From: Promicromonospora sp. AC04
GTDB lineage: Bacteria; Actinomycetota; Actinomycetes; Actinomycetales; Cellulomonadaceae
Direction: 5' to 3'
DNA length: 64,000 nt
Assembly (NCBI RefSeq): GCF_003058225.1
Contig: NZ_QBUG01000009.1
Span: forward strand, 1 to 64,000
The notes under the pieces are model-generated. The model was not told the DNA's origin and did not search any database. It worked only from the letters and a program-made list of their open reading frames with translations. Positions 17,576 through 25,979 of the stretch are shown here, in pieces. A program made the translations under genes and the position numbers. How positions within the stretch are numbered: position 1 is the first letter of the stretch; each line of letters opens with the position of its first letter.

Positions 17576-18537
17576 ACGTCATCAAGACCGAGGGCCTGAC
17601 CCGGGTGTTCACGGGCCGGCCGAACCGCAAGGACAGGTTCCGGCGACCCCGGCACGTCGCCGTCGACCGCCTCGACCTGATCGTGGAGGCCGGCGAGTCC
17701 GTGGGCTACATCGGCGCGAACGGCGCCGGAAAGTCCACCACCATCAAGATGCTGGTCGGCATCCTGGTGCCCACGAGCGGCGCGGTGACCACGGTCGGGC
17801 TGCACCCGCTGAAGCAGCGCCGCGCGCTCGCGCGCCGGATCGGCGTGGTCTTCGGGCAGCGCTCGCAGCTGTGGTGGGACCTGCCGGTGCGGGAGTCGTT
17901 CTCGATCCTGGCGGCGATCCACTCCCTGCCCGCGGCCGACGAGCGCACTCGGACCGCCGAGCTCGTCGAGATGCTCGAGATGGGCGAGTTCTTGAGCACG
18001 CCCGTGCGGCAGCTCTCCCTGGGGCAGCGCATGCGCGCCGAGGTCGCGGCGGCGCTGCTGCACCGCCCGGAGCTGGTGATCCTCGACGAGCCGACGATCG
18101 GCTTGGACGTGCTGTCCAAGCAGCGCCTGCGCGAGTTCCTCGTGGCGCAGCGGCGCGAGCACGGCACGACGCTGCTGCTCACCACGCACGACATGGGCGA
18201 CGTCGAGCGGCTCTGCGACCGGATCCTCGTCGTGGACCACGGCAGCCTCGCGTTCGACGGCACGCTCGACGGGCTGGCCCGCACCGTGGGCGCGCGGCGC
18301 GAGCTCGTCGTGGACCTCGCCACGGCGAGCGGTGACCTGGTGGACCTGGACGGCGCGGAGCACGTGCGCAGCGAGTCGGACGGCCTGCGGCAGCGCCTCG
18401 CCTTCGACCCGCAGCGCACGACGGCGGCGCGGGTGCTCGCCGCGGTCTCCGAGCGGGTCGAGGTGCTGGACCTGTCGATCACCGAGCCCGACATCGAGGA
18501 CGTGGTGCGCGAGATCTACCGCGCCACCCGGCGGTAA
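17572..18537 (+). CDS. ABC transporter ATP-binding protein (COG4586-like)
   Basis: A 321-residue ATPase that drives the two preceding permeases. Walker A is GANGAGKSTT, the Q-loop follows in VVFGQRSQLWWDLPV, the signature is the variant LSLGQRMRAE, Walker B with catalytic Glu is LVILDEPTIGLD, and the H-loop is TTHDMGDVE. RSQLWWDLPV after the Q-loop is characteristic of this exporter type. A C-terminal regulatory segment of about 90 residues follows. The ATG overlaps the permease stop. Unlike the ATPase at 26994, all catalytic motifs are intact. Confidence 0.9.
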   Translation: MNVIKTEGLTRVFTGRPNRKDRFRRPRHVAVDRLDLIVEAGESVGYIGANGAGKSTTIKMLVGILVPTSGAVTTVGLHPLKQRRALARRIGVVFGQRSQLWWDLPVRESFSILAAIHSLPAADERTRTAELVEMLEMGEFLSTPVRQLSLGQRMRAEVAAALLHRPELVILDEPTIGLDVLSKQRLREFLVAQRREHGTTLLLTTHDMGDVERLCDRILVVDHGSLAFDGTLDGLARTVGARRELVVDLATASGDLVDLDGAEHVRSESDGLRQRLAFDPQRTTAARVLAAVSERVEVLDLSITEPDIEDVVREIYRATRR

Positions 18538-18549
18538 CCCCGGCTGTTC

Positions 18550-18612
18550 GGTTGTGGGCGCGATCGTTGCGACTACGCGTCCGTTCTAGGCGCAACGGTC
18601 GCGCCCACAACC
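18550..18612. terminator. Long bidirectional hairpin between convergent genes
   Basis: Arms of 22 nt (18550-18571 and 18591-18612) match with one G-T type mismatch around a 19-nt loop. It lies between the ABC ATPase stop and the convergent P450 stop, so it can end transcription from both sides. It belongs to a set of long non-homologous hairpins in this window (33848, 44530, 57548 and the coding one at 22761). Confidence 0.7.
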
Positions 18613-18620
18613 AAGGCTCG

Positions 18621-19928
18621 TCAGGTTTGGGAGACGTGTAGCTCCGACCAGGCCGGGATCAGCACACCATGGGCCGCCCGACGTCGGACGACGCGCAGCG
18701 GCCGGTCCTCCGACCACAGCATCCGCAGCAGGGTGCCGATCTCGGCTCTGGCCAGTGCCGCGCCCAGGCAAAGGTGCCGGCCGGCGCCGAACCAGAGCTG
18801 GCGGGACTCCCGCACGTACGGGCGGTCGGCGCGGAACGGGCCCGCAGCGGCGTTCGCCGACCAGACCAACAGCATGATCCGCTCGCCGGCGCGCAGGCGT
18901 GCGCCGCCGATCTCGACGTCGGCGGCAACCCCGCGGCCGATCACGGAGGCCGGGCTCGTCACCCGCAGCCCTTCGCGCACCACGTTCTCGACCGGGTCGC
19001 CCTCGCCCGGGTTCAGCAGGCGACCCGCGCCCGGGCCCGTGCCCTCGCTGCCGGCCTCGGCGAGAGGGACGGTCGCGCCCGCCCGCATCGCCGCGAGCAT
19101 CCGATGCTGCTCGCCCGTGTCGATCAGCAGCGCGGTGGTGCGGCCCATGGCGCTCGCGGCGGTCTCCGTGCCCGCGACCATGAGCAGGGAGGCCAGGCCG
19201 GAGGTCTCGGTCAGCCCGAGCCCGAGCTCCCGGCAGCGGCCGAGCAGGGTGTCCGGCGGCGCGTTCCGCCAGCCGTCGGGGATCCCGGCGGTCAGCTCGG
19301 CGACGATGCCCTGTGCGGTCGCCACCTGGTCCGGCGTCAGGGTCGTCGACCCCGCGGTGTTGAGCGCGACGGTGGCCAGGCGCTCACCGGTCTCGAAGAC
19401 CTGCAGCGCGCCCTCGTCGTCCGGCCAGGTTCCGCGGTGCCCAGCGGGCCGGGGGATGCCCAGCAGGCCGATGACCATGCGTCCCACCAGGACCCGGGCG
19501 AGGTGCGCGACGTCGAGCGTGCCGCCCGAGCGCAGCACCTCGCCAGCGGCGGCGACCCGCTCGCCCCACGCGGTGTGCACGAGGTCGCGGGAGACGGCCT
19601 CCGTGAAGAGCTCGCGGGTGCGGGATCGCAGGTCGTGGTGGCCGGCGCCGTCGAACAGGTCGAGCACCCAGTCGCCGAGGATCTGCGCCCACAGGTCGCC
19701 CACTCCGCCCTCGCCGAGGATCGTGAACGAACGGTGGTCCTGCAGGACCGCGCGGGCCACCACAGGGTCTGCCGTGACCCACCCGATGCCCGGCACCTTG
19801 CGGATCGGCGAGCTCTTGACGGGCCAGCTCTGGGCCGCGGTGCCCGCCAGGAGCAGGCCGGCCATCGCAGGCCGAGCGCGGTACAGAAGGCCCAGCTCGT
19901 GCCGGGTGGTCGGAAAGGTCTGCATCAC
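18621..19928 (-). CDS. Cytochrome P450 (cluster-flanking)
   Basis: A 435-residue haem monooxygenase. The I-helix oxygen-binding motif is VAGTETAAS, the K-helix ExxR is EGLR, and the haem-ligand loop is FGAGRHLCLGAALA with its Cys. A degenerate -10 box (TAGTGT) ends 7 nt before the GTG at 19928, so a leaderless start is preferred over the GTG three codons earlier. Substrate and redox partner are unknown. It is divergent from the beta-lactone-type operon that starts at 20682, which contains a second P450 with a similar haem loop, and probably works in the same pathway. Confidence 0.85.
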   Translation of the reverse strand: MMQTFPTTRHELGLLYRARPAMAGLLLAGTAAQSWPVKSSPIRKVPGIGWVTADPVVARAVLQDHRSFTILGEGGVGDLWAQILGDWVLDLFDGAGHHDLRSRTRELFTEAVSRDLVHTAWGERVAAAGEVLRSGGTLDVAHLARVLVGRMVIGLLGIPRPAGHRGTWPDDEGALQVFETGERLATVALNTAGSTTLTPDQVATAQGIVAELTAGIPDGWRNAPPDTLLGRCRELGLGLTETSGLASLLMVAGTETAASAMGRTTALLIDTGEQHRMLAAMRAGATVPLAEAGSEGTGPGAGRLLNPGEGDPVENVVREGLRVTSPASVIGRGVAADVEIGGARLRAGERIMLLVWSANAAAGPFRADRPYVRESRQLWFGAGRHLCLGAALARAEIGTLLRMLWSEDRPLRVVRRRAAHGVLIPAWSELHVSQT

Positions 19929-19977
19929 AGCCGCCACACTATGGGCAGGTGCTTCTCGCGCGGCGGCGGCCCGCCGC

Positions 19978-20553
19978 TCAGCCGTACAGGCCCTGGACGT
20001 CCAGCTCGATCGGGAACGGCAGGTCGACCTTGAGGGTGTCGCGGAAGATGCCGATCGGGACGTAGGTCCTGGTCATGTCGTCGAGCTCGTAGACATGAAT
20101 CGTCGTCGACGCGTTGCCGTCCTCGTCTTCGACCCGCCAGAAGTGGCTGATGCCGGCCTCGGCATACTTGTGCGGCTTGACTGCCTTGTCGCGGTGCTCG
20201 GACTCGGGCGAGACCACCTCGACCGCCAGCACAATGTCCTTGGCCTCGTACCAGGTCGCGTCGTGAGCTATCGACACGGTCGAGGCGATGACGTCCGGCT
20301 CCGGCCGGTTGTGCTTGTCCAGGCGGACCGTCATCTCGCTGTTGACCTCGATCCCTTCCGGCGCCTGGTCGTTGAGGGCATTGTCGAGCGCTTTGATGAC
20401 ACGGCGGTGCCAGTTGCGTTGAGGGGACATCATGAAGACGAGGGCTCCGTCGATCAGCTCGGTGTGGCGGGGAGCGTCCGGCAGATTGTCCAGGTCCTCA
20501 GCAAGCCAGCCCTCCGGGCGCGGAGGGCGCATCCAGTCGGGGAGCTCGGCCAT
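19978..20553 (-). CDS. Uma2-family putative endonuclease (DUF820)
   Basis: A 191-residue protein with the PD-(D/E)XK-like fold of the Uma2 family. The core can be followed as ELIDGALVFM, RPEPDVIAS (catalytic Asp), VLAVEVVSPESEHRDKAVKPHKYAEAGISHFW (Glu-x-Val then Lys). These proteins are abundant in cyanobacteria and actinobacteria and their role is not established. TACCGT lies 6 nt before the ATG, indicating a leaderless start. It stands between the two arms of the P450/beta-lactone-type locus, with no obvious functional tie to it. Confidence 0.8.
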   Translation of the reverse strand: MAELPDWMRPPRPEGWLAEDLDNLPDAPRHTELIDGALVFMMSPQRNWHRRVIKALDNALNDQAPEGIEVNSEMTVRLDKHNRPEPDVIASTVSIAHDATWYEAKDIVLAVEVVSPESEHRDKAVKPHKYAEAGISHFWRVEDEDGNASTTIHVYELDDMTRTYVPIGIFRDTLKVDLPFPIELDVQGLYG

Positions 20554-20565
20554 GGCACCACGGTA
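20554..20565 (-). promoter_or_regulatory. Probable leaderless -10 box of the Uma2 gene
   Basis: On the minus strand TACCGT (20565-20560) ends 6 nt before the ATG at 20553, with no ribosome-binding site between them. Confidence 0.45.
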
Positions 20566-20668
20566 GCAACGCGCAACAGGCGTGTCATGACTCGGCGCTA
20601 CTGCTGTCGATCGCATGCCTAGACGTTAATACGTCTAGCTGTCATCGGTGCGCGATAAGGGGTGCCGC

Positions 20669-20682
20669 TACCCTGTGCCGAG
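20669..20682 (+). promoter_or_regulatory. Probable leaderless promoter of the beta-lactone-type operon
   Basis: TACCCT (20669-20674) lies 7 nt before the GTG of the OleA-like gene, and no Shine-Dalgarno sequence is present. The same TACCCTGTG string precedes the ABC ATPase start at 26994. No clear -35 box. Confidence 0.5.
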
Positions 20683-21944
20683 TGCTTCCCGAACCAGCCG
20701 CCGTGCTGAGCCCGGCACCCACCCGACCCACCGAGCCCTCTGCGCCGTCCCAGCAGCTCCGGCGGGCTCCCCACCCCGTCGCCCGCATCGCCGAAGTGGC
20801 CGTTCACCTGCCCGAACGCACGCGGGACGTGGCCGAGGCGGAGCGCGACCTGCACCGCAGGAACCCGCGCGTCGCGCCGCGCATCCCGATGGTGTCGCGC
20901 CTGACGGGTGTGCGCCGCGTCCATGTGGCCGACGACGACCAGCAGGCCTCCGACCTAGCCGTCGCCGCCTCCCGCACCGTCCTGGACCACGCGGGCCTGG
21001 GACCCGAGGACGTCGACCTCCTGATCTTCGCGTCCGCCACCCAGGACATGGTCGAACCCGCCACCAGCCACATCACCGCGGCCAAGCTGGGCGTCCGCGC
21101 GCCGGTGATGGACGTCAAGAACGCCTGCAACTCCGTGCTCAACGGCATCGAGGTGGCCGAGGCGCTCATCGGCACCGGCCGGTACCGCCGGGTGCTCGTC
21201 GCCTCCGGCGAGATGCCGACGCGCGGGGTCCGGTGGGACGTGCCCGACCGCCGCACGTACGCGATGTCCGCGGCCGGCTACACGATGTCCGACGCCGGGG
21301 CGGCGGTGCTCGTCGAGGCGACCGACCCGCCGTCCGGCGCGGCGCCATGGAACGGGGGCACCTCCGGAGGCTCCAGCGACTTCGAGGACGACCTGGCCGC
21401 TGAGCTCGCGGGCCTGGTCGATTCCGGGACCGATTCCGGGATCGACCCCCGTACCGGTGCTAAGACCGATCCCGGGACCGACCCCGGGACGCGGCCCTCG
21501 GGCATCCTGGCGTCGGTGTTCACCGCCGAGTCGCAGCACTGGGACGTCGGGATGCTGCCGGGTGGTGGCACCGTCAACCCACGCGACCCGGAGCGGACCT
21601 ACTTCGAGATCGACGGGTCGCGGCTGCGTGAGGCGTTCCTCGCGCTCGGGCCGGGCCCGGTCGACCAGGCCCTGGACCAGGCGGGCGTCACCATGGACGA
21701 CGTCGCGCTCGTCGCCGTGCACCAGGTAGCGGTCGCGTACCTCGCGGACGTGCACCGGGCGCTCGGTGTGCCGGCCGACCGCACGATCCTCACCGTGGCC
21801 GATCACGGCAACATCGCCTCGGCGACGCTGCCGCTGCAGCTCGTGACGGCACTGGAGTCGGGCCGCCTGAAGCGGGGCGACGTCGTGCTGCTGCTCGGCC
21901 TCGCGGGCGGGATCAGCATGGGCGCGATGGTGGTCCGGTGGTGA
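20682..21944 (+). CDS. OleA/KAS III-like thiolase-superfamily condensing enzyme
   Basis: A 420-residue thiolase-fold enzyme expected to condense two acyl chains by Claisen chemistry to a beta-keto acid. The catalytic triad can be read: C149 (VKNACNSVLNG), H347 (VAVHQVAVAY) and N377 (DHGNIASATLPLQL). The 40 N-terminal residues and a 30-residue Asp/Gly/Thr insertion at about 246-272 are untypical; the insertion is coded by a 12-bp tandem repeat. GTG start from a leaderless promoter. As first gene of an operon with OleC- and OleD-like enzymes it most resembles OleA rather than the fatty-acid FabH. Chain specificity is unknown. Confidence 0.82.
   Translation: MLPEPAAVLSPAPTRPTEPSAPSQQLRRAPHPVARIAEVAVHLPERTRDVAEAERDLHRRNPRVAPRIPMVSRLTGVRRVHVADDDQQASDLAVAASRTVLDHAGLGPEDVDLLIFASATQDMVEPATSHITAAKLGVRAPVMDVKNACNSVLNGIEVAEALIGTGRYRRVLVASGEMPTRGVRWDVPDRRTYAMSAAGYTMSDAGAAVLVEATDPPSGAAPWNGGTSGGSSDFEDDLAAELAGLVDSGTDSGIDPRTGAKTDPGTDPGTRPSGILASVFTAESQHWDVGMLPGGGTVNPRDPERTYFEIDGSRLREAFLALGPGPVDQALDQAGVTMDDVALVAVHQVAVAYLADVHRALGVPADRTILTVADHGNIASATLPLQLVTALESGRLKRGDVVLLLGLAGGISMGAMVVRW
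21421..21492. repeat. 12-bp tandem repeat inside the OleA-like gene
   Basis: Six 12-bp units, four of them close to ATTCCGGGACCG, code the low-complexity segment DSGTDSGID...TDPGTDPG. It lies between core strands and the frame is kept because each unit is four codons. Confidence 0.7.
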
Positions 21945-22744
21945 GCGACGCTCCCGGCACGCCGGAGGGCACGACGGCGCAGCGCCCGCGCCTCGCCGTC
22001 GTCGTGCCGGCGCTGAACGAGGCGCACGACCACGGGATCCTGCGCACGCTCGAGGCGCTGCACGCGCAGGAGGACGACGACTTCGACCTGGTGGTGGTGG
22101 ACAACGCGTCCACCGACGGCACGCCCGATGTCGTGCGCAAGGCGATCGCGGAGTGGGGTCGGCTGCGCTGGCAGGTGGTCGCCGAGCCGCAGAAGGGGAC
22201 GGGCGCCGCCGCCGACACGGGGATGCGGGCCGCCATCAGTCTCGGGGCCGAGCTGCTGGCCCGGACCGACGCCGACTGCCTGCCGCCGCCCGGGTGGACG
22301 CGCGCGGTGCGGGCGGCGTTCGCGTCGGGCGACGAGCTGGTCGCAGGAAGGCTCGTGCCGCGCACGGACGACGTGCCGGTGTCGCGGTTCCAGCAGGGCG
22401 TGCTGTCGTTCGCGCTGTGGGCGTCGAGCACGTTCGGCAAGGTCCGCCCGGGCAACCAGGACGCGGGGTACCTCGGGCCGTACGTGATGACGCCCGGCTG
22501 CAACATGGCGATCACGGCGTCCCTGTACGAGCGGGCGGGCGGGTTCCCGCGCACCCGGATCGAGGACGTGCACGAGGATCGCGCCCTGGTCAACGCCGTG
22601 CGGCGGCTGACAACGCGGTACGCGGAGCACCGCGAGGTGTGGGTGCGCGCCTCGACGCGCCGCGTGCACGCGTGGGGCCTGGTGCGCACGCTCGGCTGGT
22701 ACGCCGACCACCGGTACCGCCCCGAGCTGGTGGACATCCGATGA
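21938..22744 (+). CDS. Family 2 glycosyltransferase
   Basis: A 268-residue GT-A type transferase. The nucleotide-sugar fold begins LAVVVPALNEAHD, continues with VVVDNASTDGTPDVV and has an Asp-x-Asp metal site in LARTDADCLPPPGW. A later ED motif (RIEDVHEDRALV) fits the catalytic base of GT2 enzymes. No transmembrane helix is evident. It starts with GTG inside the stop region of the OleA-like gene (21938 or 21941) and its stop overlaps the P450 ATG. Its place in the operon suggests glycosylation of the lipid product, which is unusual for ole-type pathways. Confidence 0.85.
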   Translation: MVSDAPGTPEGTTAQRPRLAVVVPALNEAHDHGILRTLEALHAQEDDDFDLVVVDNASTDGTPDVVRKAIAEWGRLRWQVVAEPQKGTGAAADTGMRAAISLGAELLARTDADCLPPPGWTRAVRAAFASGDELVAGRLVPRTDDVPVSRFQQGVLSFALWASSTFGKVRPGNQDAGYLGPYVMTPGCNMAITASLYERAGGFPRTRIEDVHEDRALVNAVRRLTTRYAEHREVWVRASTRRVHAWGLVRTLGWYADHRYRPELVDIR

Positions 22745-24135
22745 GGGCCGTCCAACTCGCCGGGCGGCGATCGACCACAGCAGTTGCTGCCAGGACGAGG
22801 CTGGCCTTGGCAGCAGCTGCTGTGGTCAGTCGCCGCCCGCCGGCGGCCGGCGCACTGGGCGACGGCGCGGCCTCGCCCGAGGTGCTCTGGGAGGAACACG
22901 TCCAGCGTGCCGCGCACCCGCTCGCCTACCCCGCGCTCCGGTCCGCGCGGAACCGGCCGGTCGTGCGCGTGCCGCGTATCGGGGTGGTGGTGAGCGACGC
23001 AGCGATCGCGCGCGAGGTGCTGCTCGACCTGGACCACTTCTCGAAGGTGGGCCCAGGGGCGCCGTCGGACCTGTGGACGCCCGTGCTGGGGCCGTCCGTG
23101 CTGCTCAACATGGAGGGCGCGGAGCACGCCGCGCTGCGGCGCACGCTCGGGCTGCTGTTCTCGCCCCGGGCGGTGCGTGAGCTCGTGTCCGCGGACGGTG
23201 CGGACGGTGCGGACGGCGGCGGCGTGCTGCCGGAGCTCACCCGGCGGCTTGCCGCGGGGGAGACCGTCGACCTCGCGGCGGCCGTGGCCGCGCAGGCGGG
23301 GGCGGTGATCTGCGGGATGGTCGGGCTGCCGCCGACGGACGACGCCGTGCGCTCGTCCATGGCCGCCGCGCAGACGATCACGGGGATGGTGCGGCTGCAT
23401 CGCCGCGGGCTCACCCGGTCCCAGGTGGCGCAGGCGCGGGTGGTGCTGGAGCGGCTGACGGCGCCCGCGCGCGCCGCCTACCGCGCGGGCGACCCGGCCA
23501 CCGTGCCCGGTCGGATGCGCGACCTTGGGCTGTCGGAGCGCGAGGCGATGGGCGCCGTCGGCGCGTTCGTGCTCACCGGGACCGAGACCATCCAGTCGTT
23601 CGTGCCGCGGCTCGTCGCGATCGCGCACGACACCGGGTGGACCGCCCGCCTGCTCGCGGACGACGCGCAGCTGCGCCGTCGGGCCGTCGAGGAGGGGCTG
23701 CGCGTCACCGTGCCGACGCCGGCGATGCTGCGCTCGGTGCGGGCCTCCGCCTCGGTGGGCGGCGTCCCGGTCGCCGCCGGCGATCGCGTGGTCATCGCCA
23801 CCGTGAACTGCTGCCGGGCGTCGGGCGGCTTCGATCCCGACCGGCCCGTCGACCCCGCTGTGCGGCACCTCTGGTTCGGTGCGGGCCCGCACTTCTGCCT
23901 CGGCATGCCGCTTGCGATGGCGCAGGTGGACGCGGTGCTGGACGCGCTGGCGGCTGCGGCGTCGGATGGCCGGGTCCCGGTCGTGGGGCGGCGTCGTGCC
24001 GCACGCGGTGTGCTGGTCCCGGCCTACCGGTCGCTGGAGCTGAGCCTGCGCGGCGAGGGCCCGCGGGAATCGAGGCCGCGGGGCGGCAGCCTGCCGGACG
24101 CGGGCCGGGGCCGGGCACCGGAGGAGACGGCGTGA
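22741..24135 (+). CDS. Cytochrome P450 (within the operon)
   Basis: A haem monooxygenase of up to 464 residues. The I-helix motif is LTGTETIQS, the K-helix ExxR is EEGLR, and the haem loop is FGAGPHFCLGMPLA. The ATG at 22741 overlaps the glycosyltransferase stop, but the first 35 codons are an Ala/Arg-rich stretch formed by a large hairpin; a GTG at 22822 or later could be the real start, removing 27 or more residues. An Asp-Gly-Ala repeat near residue 155 reflects a 9-bp DNA repeat. It probably hydroxylates or desaturates the acyl product of the pathway. Confidence 0.85.
   Translation: MRAVQLAGRRSTTAVAARTRLALAAAAVVSRRPPAAGALGDGAASPEVLWEEHVQRAAHPLAYPALRSARNRPVVRVPRIGVVVSDAAIAREVLLDLDHFSKVGPGAPSDLWTPVLGPSVLLNMEGAEHAALRRTLGLLFSPRAVRELVSADGADGADGGGVLPELTRRLAAGETVDLAAAVAAQAGAVICGMVGLPPTDDAVRSSMAAAQTITGMVRLHRRGLTRSQVAQARVVLERLTAPARAAYRAGDPATVPGRMRDLGLSEREAMGAVGAFVLTGTETIQSFVPRLVAIAHDTGWTARLLADDAQLRRRAVEEGLRVTVPTPAMLRSVRASASVGGVPVAAGDRVVIATVNCCRASGGFDPDRPVDPAVRHLWFGAGPHFCLGMPLAMAQVDAVLDALAAAASDGRVPVVGRRRAARGVLVPAYRSLELSLRGEGPRESRPRGGSLPDAGRGRAPEETA
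22761..22839. other. Very long hairpin at the start of the P450 gene
   Basis: Arms of 32 nt (22761-22792 and 22808-22839) pair with only three mismatches around a 15-nt loop. It is the same kind of element as the intergenic hairpins elsewhere in the window, but here it lies inside an operon and inside the annotated reading frame. It may attenuate downstream genes or mark a 5' region that is not translated. Confidence 0.75.
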
Positions 24136-25979
24136 CGAACTTCCTGGACGACCTGCTGGCCGTGGCGCGGAACGCGCCCGACGTCGTCGCGTTGCGCTGG
24201 TTCGGCGGGAGCCGGTTCGGCGGGAGCCGGTTCGGCCGCCGCGATGGGGCGCTGGTGCGCGAGGAGGTCACGTTTGGCGACCTCGCCGAGCGGGTCGAGC
24301 GGACGGCGGCCGGCCTGCGAGCGCAGGGCATGGCGCCCGGCGACCGGGTGCTGTTCAGCATTCGCCCCCGGCCCGAGGGCGTGATCCTGTGCCTCGCGGT
24401 CCTGCGCGCGGGCGGTGCCGTCGTCTTCGTGGATCCCGGCTCGACGCCGGAGCTGTTCGCGGCGCGGATCGCGGCGGCCAAGCCTCGCTGGGCTGCGACT
24501 GAGGCGCTGCTGTACGCGGCGTCGTCCGGTCCGCTGCGGGGGATCGCCCGGTCGCGCGGGCTGCTGCTCCCGGACTACGGGCGGCTGCCCGTGCGGCACC
24601 TGTACAGCGGCGGCTGGCTCCCGGGAGTGCCGCGCGGCGCGCGCCGCGTGGCGAGCCTCGCGGGGCGGGTCGCGGCCTCCGGTTCGCTGCTCGGTTCGTT
24701 GCTCGGTTCGGCGCCTGGTTCGGCGCCTGGTTCGGCGCCTGGTTCGGCGCCTGGTTCGGCGCCCGGCTCGGTAGCCGAGGCAGCACCGCGGACGGCGCCC
24801 GAGGCGGCTCCGGAGGGGGAGGACCGGGAGGCGCTGATCGTCTTCACCTCCGGGACGACGTCGGACCCCAGGGCAGTGGTGCACACCGCGCGCACGCTCG
24901 GCGGCATGCTGGGCCTGTTCGCGCAGGTCGGCGACCTGAAGGCCGGTCAACGGGCGCATACCGACCAGATGTTCCTGGGGCTCCCGGCGATCCTCGCGGG
25001 CGGCACCTGGGAGATCCCGGCGAAGGCGCCCAAGGAGGCGCCGGAGGCGTTCACGCGCGGCGTCGCGGGGGCGGACTCGTCGTTCCTGGTCCCCGCCGAC
25101 GTGACCGCGCTGCTCGACGTCCTGGAGGCGCGGCACGACCCGGCTTCCGCGGACGGCGGTGCGGACCCAGCGGTAGGGCCGGCCGTGCTGGCGGTCGGCG
25201 CCGCGCCGGTCACCGTAGCGCTGCTCGAACGTGGCCGCCGCATCCTGCCCGGCACGCGCTGGCTCGCCGTCTACGGCGCCACCGAGATCCTGCCCGCGGC
25301 GATGACCGACGCCGACGAGAAGATCGTCGCCGCGGCGTCCGGCGACCTCGTCGGCCGCCCGCTCGACGGTATCGGCGTCCGGATCGACACCGCGGTCGTC
25401 GACTTGGACGACGACCTGGCGGCCCCGTCCACGACCTCGGACGGCGGGCCGGCGGTGGGCGAGCTCGTGCTGACCGGGCCCTCCCTGATGGCCGGCTACC
25501 TGTCCGACCTCGACGCGGGCAAGCCGCGCGCGACCGAGCACCGCACCGGCGACCTCGCCTACCAGGACGCCGACGGCCGGATCGTGCTGGTCGGCCGCAA
25601 CCGGGACATGATCATCCGCGGCACGGTGAACATCTACCCGGGCTTGTTCGAGCCCCGGCTGCGGGACCTGCCGGGGGTGGCCGACGCCGTCCTGGTCGGC
25701 GTCCCCGTGCCAGACGGCGACGAGCGGGTGGTCCTCGTGGTGACGGCGGAGGGCGGGTCTCGACGTGAGCCGGGAGGCGCGGGCGCTCCCCGGGTCCGGA
25801 CCGACACCGACCTGACCCGGGCCGTCGCGGACCAGGTCGGGCAGGTCCTGGACCACGGCGCCCTGCCCGACCTGGTCGTCGAGGCGTCGCACGTGCCGCT
25901 CACCGGCCGCTCGCAGAAACCGGACCGTCGTGCGCTGGTCAACTTGGTTTCACCACTCACGGGTACAGTGCGCGCATGA
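24132..25979 (+). CDS. OleC-like AMP-dependent ligase (beta-lactone synthetase type)
   Basis: A 615-residue adenylate-forming enzyme. The P-loop is FTSGTTSDPRAVVHT, A5 is YGATE, A7-A8 is TGDLAYQDADGRIVLVGR then MIIRG, and the C-terminal catalytic Lys is in TGRSQKPDRR. The usual PKG of the P-loop is PRA. OleC enzymes activate a 2-alkyl-3-hydroxy acid and close it to a beta-lactone; a plain acyl-CoA or acyl-AMP ligase role is the alternative. Low-complexity inserts (GGSRFGGSRFG near the N-terminus and repeated GSAP near residue 190) come from tandem DNA repeats. The GTG start overlaps the P450 stop (GTGA). Confidence 0.8.
   Translation: MTNFLDDLLAVARNAPDVVALRWFGGSRFGGSRFGRRDGALVREEVTFGDLAERVERTAAGLRAQGMAPGDRVLFSIRPRPEGVILCLAVLRAGGAVVFVDPGSTPELFAARIAAAKPRWAATEALLYAASSGPLRGIARSRGLLLPDYGRLPVRHLYSGGWLPGVPRGARRVASLAGRVAASGSLLGSLLGSAPGSAPGSAPGSAPGSAPGSVAEAAPRTAPEAAPEGEDREALIVFTSGTTSDPRAVVHTARTLGGMLGLFAQVGDLKAGQRAHTDQMFLGLPAILAGGTWEIPAKAPKEAPEAFTRGVAGADSSFLVPADVTALLDVLEARHDPASADGGADPAVGPAVLAVGAAPVTVALLERGRRILPGTRWLAVYGATEILPAAMTDADEKIVAAASGDLVGRPLDGIGVRIDTAVVDLDDDLAAPSTTSDGGPAVGELVLTGPSLMAGYLSDLDAGKPRATEHRTGDLAYQDADGRIVLVGRNRDMIIRGTVNIYPGLFEPRLRDLPGVADAVLVGVPVPDGDERVVLVVTAEGGSRREPGGAGAPRVRTDTDLTRAVADQVGQVLDHGALPDLVVEASHVPLTGRSQKPDRRALVNLVSPLTGTVRA
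24681..24776. repeat. 12-bp tandem repeat inside the OleC-like gene
   Basis: About eight 12-bp units run from 24681, the middle ones being exact copies of GGTTCGGCGCCT (24705-24752). They encode GSLLGSLLGSAPGSAPGSAP-type sequence before the ATP-binding loop. Exact copies imply recent expansion, and the length probably varies among strains. Confidence 0.85.
25964..25976 (+). promoter_or_regulatory. Possible internal leaderless promoter of the OleD-like gene
   Basis: TACAGT (25964-25969) lies 6 nt before the ATG at 25976, within the 3' end of the OleC-like gene, and a TTG-containing -35 candidate (AACTTG, 25941-25946) is 17 bp upstream. OleD could therefore be transcribed on its own as well as with the operon. 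Confidence 0.45.
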
